Shown here: in pieces, positions 5,731-7,428 of the stretch
How positions within the stretch are numbered: position 1 is the stretch's first letter
Layout of the letters: each line of letters begins with the position of its first letter
Source: Opitutaceae bacterium
GTDB lineage: Bacteria > Verrucomicrobiota > Verrucomicrobiia > Opitutales > Opitutaceae
Direction: 5' to 3'
NCBI GenBank assembly: GCA_025352845.1
Contig: JANXSC010000383.1
Coordinates: 1-7,428, forward strand
Length of the DNA stretch: 7,428 nucleotides
Translations under genes and position numbers: made by a program
Notes under the pieces: generated by a model
What the model saw: the letters and a program-made list of their open reading frames with translations, nothing else
Told to the model about the DNA's origin: nothing
Database searches by the model: none

Positions 5731-6534
5731 GTGCGACGATCTGAGCAGGTAACGTCCGTGGCCATCGACCGGGCGGGCGTGAAGTCGCCAGACTTAGCCG
5801 CGCGATTGGCGTTGCGCCAATCCCCCGCCGCTTCGGCGGTTGGCTACCAGCGTTGGAGTGAGCTGCTCTTCTTGCATTGGAAAATCGATCCGCGCGCGAT
5901 CCAAGCGACCCTGCCGAAAGGCCTGTTCGTGGACACCTTCGCCGGCGACGCCTACCTTGGCCTCGTGCCGTTTTTCATGCAGCGGATTCGGCCCGCGTGG
6001 CTGCCACCGCTGCCGTGGATTTCCTGGTTTCTCGAACTCAACGTCCGCACCTACGTGCACGACGCCGATGGCCGGCCCGGGGTTTGGTTCTACTCCCTCG
6101 ATTGCAACCAGCCGCTCGCCGTGGCGATTGCGCGGCGCTGCTTTCATTTGCCGTATTTCCGTGCGCGCATGGCGGCGTCGCAGCGCGGCGGCACCGTGTA
6201 TTACGAATGCCGGCGCCGCGACGACGCCGCGCTGAGTGACCACTACACGTGGACGCCGGGGCCGGACGCGGGCCCGGCCGAACCCGGCTCACTCGCATTT
6301 TTTCTGGTCGAGCGGTATCTGCTTTTCGCGGCGGACGGCGCGGGGCGAATCTTCACCGGCCGCGTGCATCATGCGCCCTATCGCCTGAACACGCCGGCGG
6401 TGGCGGAGTTCTCGACCGCCCCGGCGCGGCAGGCCGGATTCGACCTCGAAGGCGAACCGGCCTCCGTGATCGGTGCGCGGGCGGTCGATGTCTCGATTTT
6501 TCCGTTACGCCGCCTCAACGCCTCCGCCTCATGA
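5731..6534 (+). CDS. DUF2071 / YqjF-like family protein
   Basis: A 267-residue reading from GTG 5731. From about residue 40 it matches the DUF2071 (YqjF, acetoacetate-decarboxylase-like fold) pattern: RWSELLFLHWKIDP (41-54), LPKGLFVDTFAGDAYLGLVPFFM (61-83), the hallmark LELNVRTYV with GRPGVWFYSLDCN (101-126), and FLVERYLL (191-198) with HHAPY (213-217). No enzymatic function is established for the family as far as I know. The start is uncertain: in-frame alternatives are GTG 5758 (AGG eight bases before), GTG 5779, TTG 5806 and TTG 5812. The first ~30 residues are not family-like and the DNA there holds two perfect hairpins, so a shorter product (240 aa from 5812) is possible. The TGA overlaps the dehydrogenase ATG (ATGA), indicating coupled translation. 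Confidence 0.85.
   Translation: MRRSEQVTSVAIDRAGVKSPDLAARLALRQSPAASAVGYQRWSELLFLHWKIDPRAIQATLPKGLFVDTFAGDAYLGLVPFFMQRIRPAWLPPLPWISWFLELNVRTYVHDADGRPGVWFYSLDCNQPLAVAIARRCFHLPYFRARMAASQRGGTVYYECRRRDDAALSDHYTWTPGPDAGPAEPGSLAFFLVERYLLFAADGAGRIFTGRVHHAPYRLNTPAVAEFSTAPARQAGFDLEGEPASVIGARAVDVSIFPLRRLNASAS
5804..5839 (+). repeat. Two adjacent perfect hairpins at the 5' end of the DUF2071-like gene
   Basis: Hairpin 1 pairs GATTGGCG (5804-5811) with CGCCAATC (5815-5822) around a TTG loop. Two bases later hairpin 2 pairs CCGCCG (5825-5830) with CGGCGG (5834-5839) around CTT, or alternatively forms a C-UUCG-G tetraloop. No T-run follows. The loop TTG of hairpin 1 is in frame and is a candidate start codon. 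Possible roles are translational control, a short palindromic repeat, or chance in coding DNA. Confidence 0.6.
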
Positions 6535-7403
6535 ACGAACCCAACGATTCACCGGTCTGGTTTATCACGGGCTGCTCCAGCGGTCTCGGTCGCGCGCTCG
6601 CGCGGCGCGTGCTGGCCCGTGGTCACCGGCTCGTGGCCACGGCGCGGCGACCGGAGACGCTCGCCGATCTCGTCGCCAGCCATCCCGACCAGTGCCGCGC
6701 GCTCGCGCTCGACGTGGCGGTCGCGGCGCAGATTCCGGCTGTCGTCGCGCAGGCCGCGGCGGCGTTTGGCCGGCTGGACGTCGTTGTCAACAACGCGGGC
6801 TACGGCCTCATCGGCGCGGTCGAGGAGGTGAGCGACGATCAGATTGCGCGGAGTTTCGAGACGAATTTTTTCGGGGCGCTGCGGGTGATGCGCGCGGCGC
6901 TGCCCTTCCTGCGCGCGCAGCGTCGCGGTCATTTCGTGAACATCAGTGCGGCCGCCGCCATCGCCAACTACCCGGGCTTCTCGATCTATGGCGCCACCAA
7001 GTGCGCGCTCGAAGGTATCTCCGAATCGCTCGCCGCCGAAGTCCGGCCTCTCGGGCTGAAGGTCACCATCGTGCAACCCGGCCCGTTTCACACCGACTTC
7101 ATTTCGCGTTCGCTTGAGCGGGCACCCGACCGGATCGCCGATTATGAGGCAACGAGCGGCAAGTTCCTGCGCTTCCTCGAAACGATGAGCGGCCGGCAAC
7201 CCGGCGATCCCGACAAAGCGGCCGAGGCGATCATCGCGGCTGTGGCGTTGGAGAATCCGCCGCTGCGGCTGGTGCTGGGAAAATACGCGAACGAGAAAGC
7301 CCGCCGGAAGCTCGGTGCCGCCGCGCGGGAACTCGATGCCGGGTCGGCCGCGGCGCTTGAGACAGACTTCGATTCCCCCGGCCCGGGCGAGGCACCGCGA
7401 TGA
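6531..7403 (+). CDS. Short-chain dehydrogenase/reductase (classical SDR, 17-beta-HSD-like type)
   Basis: A 290-residue NAD(P)-dependent oxidoreductase. The Rossmann fold shows TGCSSGLG (13-20), basic R39-R40 after strand 2 (suggesting NADPH), D61 in LDV, NNAG (87-90), N112 in TNFFG, the YGATK active site (Y153, K157) and PGPFHTDF (183-190). The C-terminus is longer than a minimal 250-residue SDR, as in the 17-beta-hydroxysteroid-dehydrogenase-like subgroup; the substrate is unknown. Oddity: the canonical catalytic Ser, 13 residues before the Tyr, is Ala140 (NISAAAA in place of NISSxAG); S139 is one position off. ATG 6531 overlaps the previous stop by four bases, giving coupled expression with the DUF2071-like gene; no Shine-Dalgarno. 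It ends in another ATGA junction at 7400. Confidence 0.94.
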   Translation: MNEPNDSPVWFITGCSSGLGRALARRVLARGHRLVATARRPETLADLVASHPDQCRALALDVAVAAQIPAVVAQAAAAFGRLDVVVNNAGYGLIGAVEEVSDDQIARSFETNFFGALRVMRAALPFLRAQRRGHFVNISAAAAIANYPGFSIYGATKCALEGISESLAAEVRPLGLKVTIVQPGPFHTDFISRSLERAPDRIADYEATSGKFLRFLETMSGRQPGDPDKAAEAIIAAVALENPPLRLVLGKYANEKARRKLGAAARELDAGSAAALETDFDSPGPGEAPR

Positions 7404-7428
7404 AGCGAGGCTCAAAAATTCGATCTGC
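7400..7428 (+). CDS. Probable start of a further operon gene, cut by window edge
   Basis: ATG at 7400 overlaps the dehydrogenase TGA as ATGA and is preceded at ideal spacing by GAGG (7389-7392), the best Shine-Dalgarno match in the window. The frame reads MKRGSKIRS and is open to the edge, only nine codons, so the product cannot be identified. Confidence 0.4.

Noticed and set aside
6549..7415. 288-codon minus-strand open frame opposite the dehydrogenase
   Set aside because: Antisense shadow of an SDR gene with a full set of motifs; Arg-rich composition and no family features.
1..7428. tRNA, rRNA, CRISPR array, insertion sequence or attachment site
   Set aside because: None was found by eye: there are no regularly spaced direct repeats, transposase motifs, terminal inverted repeats or recognisable RNA gene cores.

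Overview
This GC-rich, gene-dense 7.4 kb chromosomal window has no RNA genes, CRISPR array or mobile element that I can see. A Tat-exported Gfo/Idh/MocA oxidoreductase, exported enzymes and small secreted domains in a high-GC background suggest a Verrucomicrobiota-type bacterium, perhaps near Opitutaceae. That placement is inference from gene content, not a search. A local signature is that eight of the nine confident gene starts lack a Shine-Dalgarno motif and instead have a pyrimidine-rich stretch (9-11 of 12 bases) just before the start codon.

Layout. (1) 1-1405, minus: an exported M20 metallopeptidase, cut by the left edge just before its stop; its antisense strand is open for over 400 codons and is easily mistaken for a gene. 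(2) 1558-2516: a divergent doxX-like membrane gene (minus) and marR-type regulator (plus). Their 59-bp gap carries a perfect 8+8 bp operator midway between the two start codons and a second, degenerate copy over the doxX start. The two copies form a larger inverted duplication. (3) 2581-3969, minus: the Gfo/Idh/MocA oxidoreductase, possibly preceded by a 49-codon lipoprotein-like ORF sharing an ATGA overlap with it. (4) 4250-4717, plus: a secreted single-domain fasciclin protein, followed by terminator-like hairpins. (5) 4869-7428, plus: an exported SOUL-family protein, a 79-residue two-helix membrane protein, a DUF2071/YqjF-like protein, a short-chain dehydrogenase (ATGA overlap with the previous gene) and the first codons of a probable further gene (another ATGA overlap).

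How they work together. The MarR/DoxX pair looks like a self-contained autoregulated redox- or toxicant-response module. The 79-aa/DUF2071/SDR set is an operon by spacing, with SOUL 72 bp upstream. The peptidase, sugar-type oxidoreductase and fasciclin protein appear to be independent units acting outside the cytoplasm. Points most worth a second look are the inverted operator duplication with a nested 10-codon leader ORF, two back-to-back perfect hairpins across the possible start of the DUF2071 gene, and an SDR whose canonical catalytic Ser is Ala.
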